Shown here: positions 20,640-28,270 of the stretch, piece after piece
How the letters are laid out: the number at the start of each line of letters is the position of its first letter
Position numbering within the stretch: the stretch's first letter is position 1
Source: an uncultured Granulicella sp.
Lineage (GTDB): Bacteria; Acidobacteriota; Terriglobia; Terriglobales; Acidobacteriaceae
Direction: 5' to 3'
DNA: 53,656 bases
Assembly: GCA_937871785.1 (NCBI GenBank)
Contig: CALMON010000047.1
Coordinates: 1-53,656, forward strand
Notes under the pieces: generated by a model
Seen by the model: only the letters and a program-made list of their open reading frames with translations
What the model was told of the DNA's origin: nothing
Database searches by the model: none
Position numbers and translations under genes: made by a program

Positions 20640-22049
20640 ATGCTCGAGAAATTCGCAAACATCTTCCGCATCCCCGATTTGCGCAAGCGGATCTTTTTCA
20701 CGCTGGGCTTGTTGGCGGTGTATCGCGTCGGTGCCCACATTCCTACACCGGGCATCAATGCGACCGCTCTGGCTCAGTTCTTCAACCAGAATGCCGGCGG
20801 CGCGTTTGGGCTGCTGGACCTTTTCTCTGGCGGCAATGCTCGTAAGCTGACGGTTTTCGCGCTTGGCATCATGCCGTACATTACGGCATCCATCATTTTT
20901 CAACTGCTGACGGTGATCTACGAGCCCCTGGCCAAGCTGCAGAAAGAAGGCGAGCTCGGCCGCCGCAAGATCACACAGTGGACGCGATATGTCACGGTCG
21001 TTATCGCTCTCGTGCAGAGCTTCGCTATCGGGCTCACGCTTACCAACACGCAGGCCGGGCAGTCGATGGTGACCATGTCCAAAGTGGCGTTTATGCCTCT
21101 CTGCGTGATCACCCTGACCTGCGGCACTGCCTTCATTATGTGGCTTGGGGAGCAGATTACCGAGCGCGGCATTGGTAATGGTATGTCGCTCTTGATTTTT
21201 ACGGGAATCGTCGTCGGTCTCCCTCGCGGTATCGCTGATTTGTACCAAAAGGCGAGCACGGCGGCATGGGGCAGCTTCACGGTCCTGGCAATCGTGCTGC
21301 TGGTTGCGATGATGGTCGCCGTCGTGGCGTTTATCATCTATGTTGAACGCTCAGAACGTCGTATACCGGTGCAGTATGCAAAGCGCATGGTAGGCCGGCG
21401 CATGACGCAGGCTCAGTCGACATTCCTGCCTTTGAAAGTCAACTCAGGCGGAGTGATGCCCGTCATCTTTGCGAGCTCCATCCTGTCATTTCCACTGCTG
21501 CTGCAAAACGTGACTTTGTTTGGCTTTTCCTTTAAAGACTCAAAGTTCTTCGGCCCCGTGTTTCGCGCTCTCGCTCCGGCTGAACCGTGGTACGTGCTGC
21601 TCTACATTGTGGCGATCATCTTCTTCGCCTATTTCTATATTTCCATCGTGTTCCGCCCCGACGATATTGCGGATAACATGAGAAAGTACGGCGGTTTCAT
21701 ACCGGGTATTCGGCCGGGCAAACGAACTTCCGATTTTATCAACGATGTCTTGACGCGCATCACTCTCGTCGGCGCCATCTATCTTGTCCTGATCTCGATC
21801 ATTCCCATGTTCCTCATCAGCGGCATTCATTTCAATCATTTGCCCTTCCTTGGCGGCGTGTTCGATCGCCTGCCCTCATGGACAACAAACGGCCTGGGGC
21901 TGAATTTCTACTTCGGTGGCACCTCCCTGTTGATTGTTGTCGGTGTCGCTATGGACACAGCCAACCAGATTGAGTCGCAGTTAATCATGCGCCACTACGA
22001 TGGCTTCTCGCCGAAGTCTGGACGGATGCGGTCGAGGCGTAGCTGGTAG
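20640..22049 (+). CDS. secY: Protein translocase subunit SecY
   Basis: SecY is the channel of the Sec translocon in the inner membrane. The 469-residue protein has about ten membrane helices. Visible signatures are VYRVGAHIPTPGIN near the N-terminus, the plug and TM2 region (GLLDLFSGGNARKLTVFALGIMPYI), and the cytosolic loop RFIPGIRPGK-like GGFIPGIRPGKRTSDFI. It ends in a basic tail (GRMRSRRSW). It closes the ribosomal part of the spc operon and precedes adk. The spacer upstream holds only short inverted repeats. Confidence 0.97.
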   Translation: MLEKFANIFRIPDLRKRIFFTLGLLAVYRVGAHIPTPGINATALAQFFNQNAGGAFGLLDLFSGGNARKLTVFALGIMPYITASIIFQLLTVIYEPLAKLQKEGELGRRKITQWTRYVTVVIALVQSFAIGLTLTNTQAGQSMVTMSKVAFMPLCVITLTCGTAFIMWLGEQITERGIGNGMSLLIFTGIVVGLPRGIADLYQKASTAAWGSFTVLAIVLLVAMMVAVVAFIIYVERSERRIPVQYAKRMVGRRMTQAQSTFLPLKVNSGGVMPVIFASSILSFPLLLQNVTLFGFSFKDSKFFGPVFRALAPAEPWYVLLYIVAIIFFAYFYISIVFRPDDIADNMRKYGGFIPGIRPGKRTSDFINDVLTRITLVGAIYLVLISIIPMFLISGIHFNHLPFLGGVFDRLPSWTTNGLGLNFYFGGTSLLIVVGVAMDTANQIESQLIMRHYDGFSPKSGRMRSRRSW

Positions 22050-22110
22050 TCTCGTTATTCTTCGAAGTACCGCGATTCTTTTCTTCACCCTCACTTCTTT
22101 GAGAAGCATT

Positions 22111-22812
22111 ATGCCCCAGCCACTACCCAACGCGAGCGACTTTCTTCCCGGGCCGGTTTTATTGCTAGGCGCTCCCGGCGTGGGGAAGGGAACCCAGGCG
22201 CAGTTAATGATGGCGGAGTTTGGTATTCCGCAGGTATCTACGGGCGATTTGCTTCGGGAGAACCGCCGCAATCGGACGCCGCTCGGCATGACCGCTGATG
22301 AGTTGATGAACACAGGCCAACTCGTTCCGGATAACCTGGTGAACGACATGGTGTCAGCGCGGCTGCAGGAGCCGGACACTCAGCACGGCTATATCCTGGA
22401 TGGCTTTCCCCGCACCTTGAATCAGGCGGAATGGCTCGACCGTCAGCTTGTGGCCTACATGCTGCCCGTCGTTGCGATTTGCATCAAGGTAGATGAAGCC
22501 ACTCTGCTGAAGCGCATCACAGGGCGCCGCATCTCGCCAGCCGGCGCTATCTACAACATCTACTTCAATCCGCCGAAGGTAGAAGGTATCTGTGACGTTG
22601 ATGGCTCGAAGCTCGAGCAGCGATCCGACGATACGGAAGAAGTTTTTCACGAGCGCATGAAGGCGTTCCGTTCGAAAACGGCCGCGGTCATCGACTACTA
22701 CCGTTCGCATGGTGGCCGGTTCTGTGAGGTAGACGGGGACAAGCCCGTACATGAAGTGACTCACGAGATCCGCAAGAGCCTCCTGAGTCTCCGCCACCAC
22801 CCCGAAGCGTAG
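22111..22812 (+). CDS. adk: Adenylate kinase
   Basis: Adenylate kinase balances AMP, ADP and ATP. The 233-residue protein shows the P-loop GAPGVGKGTQAQL, the NMP-binding STGDLLRENRR, and DGFPRTLNQAEWLD. The LID domain is of the long type (FNPPKVEGICDVDGSKLEQRSDD) but lacks the four-Cys zinc site found in many long-type enzymes. Only one Cys remains there. I used the ATG at 22111 because it begins just before the Adk domain, after GAGAAGC. The secY-adk-map order is standard. Confidence 0.95.
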   Translation: MPQPLPNASDFLPGPVLLLGAPGVGKGTQAQLMMAEFGIPQVSTGDLLRENRRNRTPLGMTADELMNTGQLVPDNLVNDMVSARLQEPDTQHGYILDGFPRTLNQAEWLDRQLVAYMLPVVAICIKVDEATLLKRITGRRISPAGAIYNIYFNPPKVEGICDVDGSKLEQRSDDTEEVFHERMKAFRSKTAAVIDYYRSHGGRFCEVDGDKPVHEVTHEIRKSLLSLRHHPEA

Positions 22813-22838
22813 CGTCCGTTCCTTCTGCAAATACGTTT

Positions 22839-23588
22839 ATGGCTATTCAGATCAAATCCGTCTCGGAAATCGAGAAGATGCGCGTTTCCGGCATCGCTCT
22901 GCGGAAGGTGCATGACGCTGTAAAAGCGGCTGTGCGGGTCGGTGCAACGACTATGGACCTCGAGCGCGCGGCTGTCGCGAAGATTGAGGAACTTGGGGCG
23001 AAGTCCGCTTTCAAGGGGTATCACGACTACCCCGCCGTGCTGTGCACCTCGGTCAACAATGAGGTGATCCACGGTATTCCGCACGATAAAGGTGCCCTCC
23101 GCGAGGGCGATATTGTGTCGGTCGATTGCGGCGTCATCGTCGATGGCTACTACTCCGATTGCGCCGTTACCCATCCAGTCGGCGCCTTGACCCCCGCTGT
23201 GGCAAAGCTGCTGAAAGTGACGGAAGCGTCGCTTTACGCGGCCATCGACAAAGCCGTGGTGGGGGGCAGGCTTGGCGACATTTCTCACGCCGTGCAGGCG
23301 ATGTGCGAAGCGGAAGGCTATGGCGTGGTGCGCGAGTTTGTCGGGCACGGTATCGGCCGCAACATGCACGAAGACCCGCAGTTGCCGAATTTCGGTCCGG
23401 CTGGCAAGGGACCACGGCTGAAGGCCGGGATGGTTCTGGCAATCGAGCCGATGATCAATGCCGGAACCGCGGACGTGCGGGTGCTTGAAGACGGATGGAC
23501 GGCCGTGACGACAGACGGCAGCATGTCCGCACATTTTGAGCATACGGTAGCCATCACCAAAGAAGGCCCGTATATCCTTACGCGTTAA
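22839..23588 (+). CDS. map: Type I methionine aminopeptidase
   Basis: This enzyme removes the initiator methionine from nascent proteins. The 249-residue sequence has all metal-ligand regions of the family: the two aspartates (SVDCGVIVDGYYSDCA), the histidine in EFVGHGIGRNMHEDP, and the glutamates in LAIEPMI and FEHTVAI. The length is that of the short type Ia form without an N-terminal zinc finger. It starts 27 bp after adk. Confidence 0.97.
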   Translation: MAIQIKSVSEIEKMRVSGIALRKVHDAVKAAVRVGATTMDLERAAVAKIEELGAKSAFKGYHDYPAVLCTSVNNEVIHGIPHDKGALREGDIVSVDCGVIVDGYYSDCAVTHPVGALTPAVAKLLKVTEASLYAAIDKAVVGGRLGDISHAVQAMCEAEGYGVVREFVGHGIGRNMHEDPQLPNFGPAGKGPRLKAGMVLAIEPMINAGTADVRVLEDGWTAVTTDGSMSAHFEHTVAITKEGPYILTR

Positions 23589-24146
23589 GCCGCTCGCTCT
23601 GGCAGTACCCTTCAGTTCTCGTGCCGGTAAGATCTTCGTACTTTCCCAACGATAAGGCCACGGATGAGCGACGCACGTCCGACCACGAGCGGACTCAACA
23701 ATTCTTAATGGGGGTGAGCGCGCAGGGAACTGGCCGAGTTTTCAGGAGCCTCAGTACCGGCTTTCGTTTGAACGTGCTTTCGAGCGGCTTAGCGTGAAGC
23801 CGAATACCCACTAACTGGATGCCCTTCGCCAAAAGGCTGCCATCTATATGATAGCGGCAGGCTTCCGGTGCCTGATTGCAAGGCCTTCCCCACATGAGGA
23901 TTGCGCGATAGCAATGCCCTCTGGAGCACTTGTCCGCCGGCTACCGAAGGGTCTGGTGTCCAAGAGCATCTTCATCTACGTGATTTCGCTCGCAAAAGCT
24001 TTGTCCCTCGTGTAGACTTGCAAATGGTGCGTGTACCTTCCGCCGTTTCTGCTGGCCTCGGGCCGGCGTGAGACTTACTGAAGCCCACGAAACAGGTTGT
24101 CGTTGTTGAGTGATTGAAGCGGGGATTTCCCCTGCGAGGAGATTGT
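23589..24146 (+). other. Gap between map and infA, no gene recognised
   Basis: This 558-bp spacer interrupts the otherwise dense cluster. Short open frames exist on both strands, but none resembles a known protein. A TAGACT at 24013-24018 could be a -10 box but has no good -35. The spacer may hold the promoter and leader for the infA-rpmJ-rpsM block. Confidence 0.45.
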
Positions 24147-24365
24147 TTGTCGAAGGAAGATGCAATTGAAGTGATGGCGGTGGTCGTCGAGATCCTGCCG
24201 AATGCGTTGTTCAAGGTGGAGCTTGAGAATAAGCACCAGGTGCTCGCTCACGTTTCCGGCCGGATGCGCAAGAACTTCATCCGCATTCTTACCGGAGATC
24301 GCGTCGCCATCGAACTCAGCCCCTACGACCTGAATCGCGGCCGTATCGTGTATCGCTACAAGTAG
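24147..24365 (+). CDS. infA: Translation initiation factor IF-1
   Basis: IF-1 blocks the A site during initiation. The 72-residue S1/OB-fold protein matches the family throughout, from [18 protein letters not shown] to [20 protein letters not shown]. The start is a TTG at 24147, judged by length, homology and the GAGGAG 5 nt upstream. An ATG at 24114 would add 11 non-conserved residues. IF-1 normally starts with ATG, so the TTG may limit its expression. Confidence 0.94.
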   Translation: MSKEDAIEVMAVVVEILPNALFKVELENKHQVLAHVSGRMRKNFIRILTGDRVAIELSPYDLNRGRIVYRYK

Positions 24366-24412
24366 ACGAGTCGCCGGCTGTACCGTCAGCCAAGAGAAGG
24401 GAAGTATCCGCA

Positions 24413-24526
24413 ATGAAGGTTCGTGCGTCTGTAAAGAAGATCTGTGACAAATGCAAGGTAATCCACCGTCGCGGCGTAGTTCGCGTCATCTGCGAGAACG
24501 CCAAGCACAAGCAGCGTCAGGGCTAA
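24413..24526 (+). CDS. rpmJ: 50S ribosomal protein L36
   Basis: L36 is the smallest 50S protein, 37 residues here. It has the zinc-binding arrangement KICDKCK, then ICENAKHK (C, C, C and H ligands). AGAGAAGGGAAG lies upstream. It follows infA by 47 bp and precedes rpsM. The same frame stays open for 28 further codons after its TAA (see findings). Confidence 0.96.
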   Translation: MKVRASVKKICDKCKVIHRRGVVRVICENAKHKQRQG

Positions 24527-24691
24527 ACCTCTGCCGCACCTGCGGCCCCAGCGGGCGAGTTCGCCGAAGGTAAGGCGTGCGTTGAACCCGACGGAGGCAA
24601 GGCTACCGTGTAAGCGATAGCCGGGTCAGCCGCTCCATCCATCCCCTCCGCTCCCTGCCACGCAGGCGAGCCCTAACTGAAAGGCACACTC

Positions 24692-25072
24692 ATGGCCCGT
24701 ATCGCTGGCGTCGACCTGCCCGGAAACAAGCAGGTTCGTATCGCCCTCACGTACATCTATGGCATCGGGGACCCCCGCGCTCTCAAGATTCTTGAGAAGG
24801 CCGGCATTGACCCGTTCGTCAAGATGGGCACTCTCGACGAGGATTCGCTGAATAAAATCCGTCAGGTCATCGAGGCCGAAGGCGGCATCGAAGGCGATCT
24901 CCGTAAGGAAATCTCGCTCAACATCAAGCGCCTGATTGAAATCCAGTCCTACCGTGGCCTTCGTCACCGCCGTTCGCTTCCCGTCCGCGGCCAGCGCACG
25001 CACACCAACGCGCGTACGCGCAAGGGGCCGCGCAAGGGCACCGTTGCCGGCAAGAAGAAAGTGACTAAGTAA
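24692..25072 (+). CDS. rpsM: 30S ribosomal protein S13
   Basis: S13 is a head protein bridging to the 50S subunit and contacting the P-site tRNA. The 126-residue product has [19 protein letters not shown] at the start and the [20 protein letters not shown] signature. CTGAAAGGCAC precedes the ATG. rpsK begins 2 bp after its stop. Confidence 0.97.
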   Translation: MARIAGVDLPGNKQVRIALTYIYGIGDPRALKILEKAGIDPFVKMGTLDEDSLNKIRQVIEAEGGIEGDLRKEISLNIKRLIEIQSYRGLRHRRSLPVRGQRTHTNARTRKGPRKGTVAGKKKVTK

Positions 25073-25074
25073 CC

Positions 25075-25497
25075 ATGGCAAAAACTGCTCAGAAGACCGC
25101 CGCCAATAAGGCCGGCAAGGGTAAGAAGTTCAAGAAGCGCGAGCGCAAGAATGTCCCATTCGGTCTCGTGTTCATCCAGGCGACGTTCAACAACACGATC
25201 GTCACCATCACCGACCAGCAGGGCAACACGCTGTCGTGGAAGAGCTCGGGTTCGCTCGGCTTCCGTGGTTCGCGTAAGGGGACGCCGTTCGCGGCGCAGC
25301 AGGCAGCGGTGAACGCCGCCAATGCGGCTCGCGACCACGGTCTGCGTGCGGTCGATGTGCGCGTTTCGGGTCCCGGCTCCGGCCGTGAGTCTGCGATTCG
25401 TGCGCTGGCTGCCGCAGGTATCGACGTGAGGAGCATTCGCGACGTTACGCCGATGCCGCACAACGGCTGCCGTCCGCCCAAGCGCCGCAGGGTCTGA
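25075..25497 (+). CDS. rpsK: 30S ribosomal protein S11
   Basis: S11 lies on the platform near the mRNA exit. The 140-residue sequence matches the family, with [18 protein letters not shown] and the C-terminal [18 protein letters not shown]. The N-terminal 20 residues are Lys/Ala-rich. The start lies 2 bp after rpsM, so translation is likely coupled. Confidence 0.97.
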   Translation: MAKTAQKTAANKAGKGKKFKKRERKNVPFGLVFIQATFNNTIVTITDQQGNTLSWKSSGSLGFRGSRKGTPFAAQQAAVNAANAARDHGLRAVDVRVSGPGSGRESAIRALAAAGIDVRSIRDVTPMPHNGCRPPKRRRV

Positions 25498-25500
25498 CCT

Positions 25501-25740
25501 ATGCTGCGGCCTAGATGGTTTGGCTATCCGTTTTCGGTACGCCGTGCCATGTGGGCCGCAGGTATTCTTGTTTGTCTGCTTGCGATAAGACACCTAAGGA
25601 AAGTTCCTTTGTATGCCGGTAACCTGACAACCGCATGCTGCGTTGTTGCAATAACCAACTTCGTGCTTGTAAAGCCGGTTAGGCGTACTTCTGCCAAGCC
25701 CTCGATAACGGATCGCGACGAAGAGCCCAAGGGCTTGTAA
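25501..25740 (+). CDS. Small membrane protein of unknown function inserted between rpsK and rpsD
   Basis: I do not recognise this 79-residue protein. It starts 3 bp after the rpsK stop, so it could be translated by coupling. It has two likely membrane helices (MWAAGILVCLLAI and LTTACCVVAITNFVLV), separated by a basic loop RHLRK and followed by a basic-acidic tail. Codon use differs sharply from its neighbours, with AGA, AGG and ATA codons that the ribosomal genes avoid. This indicates either late insertion or low expression. In most bacteria rpsD follows rpsK directly. It could also be a chance open frame. Confidence 0.5.
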   Translation: MLRPRWFGYPFSVRRAMWAAGILVCLLAIRHLRKVPLYAGNLTTACCVVAITNFVLVKPVRRTSAKPSITDRDEEPKGL

Positions 25741-25772
25741 AGCGATCGACATCTGAAACTGGAGAAATAGAA

Positions 25773-26405
25773 ATGGCACGTTATACAGGACCCGTCTGCC
25801 GCATGTGTCGGCGCGACGGCACCAAGCTCTTCCTCAAAGGCCCCAAGTGCTTTACCGACAAGTGCCCCGTTGAAAAGCGCAACTTCCCCCCGGGCCAGCA
25901 TGGCCAGTCCAAGAAGATCAAGAAGGTTGTGGGCTACGGCCTGCAGCTGCGTGAAAAGCAGAAGGCCAAGCGCATCTACTTCACGCTCGAAACCGCCTTC
26001 CGCGCCTACTACGAGAAGGCCGCGAACAAGACCGGCGTCACCGGCGACCTGCTCCTGCAGCAGCTTGAAACGCGTCTCGACAACGTCTGCTACCGCCTCG
26101 GCTTCGCGCTTTCGCGCCGCCAGGCCCGCCAGGTTGTTCGTCACGGACACGTGCTGGTGAACGGCAAGAAGGTCAACATTCCGTCGTTCCAATGCAAGGT
26201 TGGCGATGAGATTTCGATTCGCGAAAAGTCCAAGGAGCTCACGCTTCTGGCAACCGCAAAGGACTTTGTTTCCGGCCAAACCCGCGTGCAGTGGATCGAC
26301 GCCGCGCAGGACGGGCTTTCCGGCAAGATCACCATGCTGCCGCGCCGCGAAGACATCCAACTGCCCGTCAACGAGCAGCTCATCGTCGAACTGTACAGCA
26401 AGTAA
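25773..26405 (+). CDS. rpsD: 30S ribosomal protein S4
   Basis: S4 is a primary 16S-binding protein involved in fidelity and often an autoregulator of the alpha operon. The 210-residue product begins MARYTGPVCRMCRRDG and has Cys residues (CRMC, KCFTDKC) arranged as in zinc-binding S4 proteins. The S4 RNA-binding domain follows (RLDNVCYRLGFALSRRQARQ). GGAGAAATAGAA lies upstream. Confidence 0.97.
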   Translation: MARYTGPVCRMCRRDGTKLFLKGPKCFTDKCPVEKRNFPPGQHGQSKKIKKVVGYGLQLREKQKAKRIYFTLETAFRAYYEKAANKTGVTGDLLLQQLETRLDNVCYRLGFALSRRQARQVVRHGHVLVNGKKVNIPSFQCKVGDEISIREKSKELTLLATAKDFVSGQTRVQWIDAAQDGLSGKITMLPRREDIQLPVNEQLIVELYSK

Positions 26406-26426
26406 CAGGGGCCAGGGCGTAGGGCT

Positions 26427-26460
26427 CAGGGTGTAGAAGGCGAGCGTCTTCTATACCCTG
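26427..26460. repeat. Inverted repeat between rpsD and rpoA
   Basis: CAGGGTGTAGAAG (26427-26439) pairs with CTTCTATACCCTG (26448-26460), with one wobble. Further copies of the words CAGGG and CTACACCCT flank it (26404-26480). No T-run follows. Confidence 0.6.
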
Positions 26461-26545
26461 GACCCTGGGCTCTACACCCTCTTCCCAACCGCACCACCAT
26501 CAGCTCCGCAAAATGCTTCGCGGAACGATGAAGAAAGGACTTCCC

Positions 26546-27643
26546 ATGCTTTGGAGAGGTTTCCAGAAGCCCAAGCGTCTTGCCGTTGAGCAGGACTCAT
26601 TGACCCCCAGCTTCGGCAAATTCAGCGCGCAGCCCTTTGAGCGCGGTTTCGGCACCACCATCGGCAACGCCCTGCGCCGCACGCTGCTTTCGTCGATTGA
26701 AGGTGCTGCGGTCACTGCGGTGAAGATTGAAGGTGTCCTGCACGAGTTCCAATCGATCACTGGCGTCGTCGAAGACGCGACCGACATCATCCTGAACCTG
26801 AAACAGATTCCGTTCAAGCTCAATGGCGAAGGTCCCAAAGCGCTGTACCTGCGCGCCGACGCTGCTGGCGTAGTCATGTCGAGCTCTATCGAAGCCGATT
26901 CGGACGTCGAGATTCTTGATCCGAATGTGTACATCTGCACCATCTCCGAAGGTGGCCGGATCGATATGGAAATGCGGCTGAAGCGCGGCCGCGGCTATGT
27001 TTCCGCCGACAAGAACTTCGATGGCGATCTCGGCATCGGCTTTATTCCGGTCGACTCTGTCCACTCCCCTGTGCGCAAGGTCAACTACCTCGTGGAGGCG
27101 GCTCGTCTCGGTCAGATCACCGACTATGACAAGCTCACGTTGGAAATCTGGACGAACGGCACGATCCTGCCGGCCGATGCGCTTGGCCTGTCAGCCAAGC
27201 TGCTCAAAGATCACATGACCATCTTCATCAACTTTGAGGAGGAAATGGAGGCCGGTGGCGCGGACGGCTTTGACGGCCCCGCGATCCGCAACGAGAATCT
27301 GAACCGTTCCGTGGAAGAGCTCGAGCTTTCGGTCCGTAGCTACAACTGCCTGAAGAACGCGAACATTGCGACGATCGGCGAGTTGATTCAGAAGACCGAA
27401 GCTGAAATGCTGAAAACGAAGAACTTTGGCCGCAAGTCGCTGAACGAGATCAAGGAAATTCTCGCGCAGATGGGCTTGTCCCTGGGCATGAAGATCGACG
27501 AGAACGGCAACCCGGTTCCGGGACCGACATCGGTTCTTCCGGCGACGACCCTTGCGGCGAGCTTCGGCAACTTCGACGATGAAGACGAAGACGACGAGGA
27601 CGACGAGGATCTCGACATGCCGATGGAGCCGGAAAACTTCTAA
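26546..27643 (+). CDS. rpoA: DNA-directed RNA polymerase subunit alpha
   Basis: The alpha subunit nucleates RNA polymerase assembly and binds activators and UP elements. The 365-residue protein has the N-terminal assembly domain ([21 protein letters not shown]) and the C-terminal domain ([20 protein letters not shown]). A strongly acidic tail ([17 protein letters not shown]) covers the last 25 residues and exceeds the usual length of about 330. The ATG at 26546 follows AAAGGA with a 6-nt gap and gives [12 protein letters not shown]; upstream starts at 26513 and 26528 are weaker. Confidence 0.97.
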   Translation: MLWRGFQKPKRLAVEQDSLTPSFGKFSAQPFERGFGTTIGNALRRTLLSSIEGAAVTAVKIEGVLHEFQSITGVVEDATDIILNLKQIPFKLNGEGPKALYLRADAAGVVMSSSIEADSDVEILDPNVYICTISEGGRIDMEMRLKRGRGYVSADKNFDGDLGIGFIPVDSVHSPVRKVNYLVEAARLGQITDYDKLTLEIWTNGTILPADALGLSAKLLKDHMTIFINFEEEMEAGGADGFDGPAIRNENLNRSVEELELSVRSYNCLKNANIATIGELIQKTEAEMLKTKNFGRKSLNEIKEILAQMGLSLGMKIDENGNPVPGPTSVLPATTLAASFGNFDDEDEDDEDDEDLDMPMEPENF

Positions 27644-27649
27644 AGCAGG

Positions 27650-27677
27650 GTCCTCGGCTCTGAGCCGAGGACTCTTT
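27650..27677 (+). terminator. Terminator-like hairpin between rpoA and rplQ
   Basis: GTCCTCGGCT (27650-27659) pairs perfectly with 27663-27672 across a 3-nt loop and is followed by TCTTT. The stem is strong but the T-run is short, so it would be a partial terminator that lowers rplQ relative to rpoA. Confidence 0.55.
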
Positions 27678-27730
27678 GTAGAACCTGCAGCAACCGGTCG
27701 ACAGCAGAAGCTGGGCCGAAGGAGATCATC

Positions 27731-28210
27731 ATGCGTCATCGCAAGGGCGGGTTTAAACTCGGCCGCAATACCTCCCATCGTCGCGCACTTTTGCGCAATC
27801 TGGTTACCTCCATCATTTTGAACGACCGTGTTCATACGACCGTCACGAAGGCGAAGGCTACCAAGCCGATTGTTGAAAAGATGATCACCCTGGGCAAGGA
27901 TGGCACGGTGCACGCTCGCCGTCAGGCGCTGGCGTACATGATGGGACCGGACTCCGTTGACCGTTTGTTCAACATCGTGGCGCCGCGCTACAAGACGCGG
28001 AACGGCGGCTATTCGCGCATCATCCGCACCGGCGTCCGCAAGGGCGACGCTTCGGAAATGGCCTTCATCGAGCTTCTCGATGCCGAGCAGGAACTGCAGG
28101 CGAAAGCCGATAAGCGGGAAGAAGCGCGCGCAAAGCGCCGCGAAGAACTGCAGAAGCAGCTTGAAGAGCGTGGCCCCGGCGAAGACTCGAACCCCTCCGC
28201 CACGTCGTAG
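27731..28210 (+). CDS. rplQ: 50S ribosomal protein L17
   Basis: L17 lies near the tunnel exit. The first 115 residues match the family (MRHRKGGFKLGRNTSHRRALLRN). The remaining 45 residues form a charged, Glu/Arg/Lys-rich, probably helical extension (KREEARAKRREELQKQLEERG). E. coli L17 is 127 residues. It ends the ribosomal cluster and is followed by a hairpin at 28236-28259. Confidence 0.96.
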   Translation: MRHRKGGFKLGRNTSHRRALLRNLVTSIILNDRVHTTVTKAKATKPIVEKMITLGKDGTVHARRQALAYMMGPDSVDRLFNIVAPRYKTRNGGYSRIIRTGVRKGDASEMAFIELLDAEQELQAKADKREEARAKRREELQKQLEERGPGEDSNPSATS

Positions 28211-28235
28211 AGCCGCTTCAAGTTACAGCAGCAGA

Positions 28236-28259
28236 AAAGCGTCCTTACGGGGGCGCTTT
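28236..28259 (+). terminator. Hairpin after rplQ, probable end of the ribosomal cluster
   Basis: AAAGCGTCCT (28236-28245) pairs with the bases up to 28259 (GGGCGCTTT) with G-U pairs near the loop. The run of T after it is weak. It lies only 11 bp before the next gene. Confidence 0.5.
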
Positions 28260-28270
28260 CCTGTTGTACG

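Noticed and set aside
23695-23895. 66-codon minus-strand frame in the map-infA spacer
   Set aside because: It has no ribosome binding site, no family match and no coding-like third-position pattern.
27660-28270. CRISPR-like or tandem repeats near the end of the ribosomal cluster
   Set aside because: Only isolated hairpins are present; no regularly spaced repeats exist here or elsewhere in the window.
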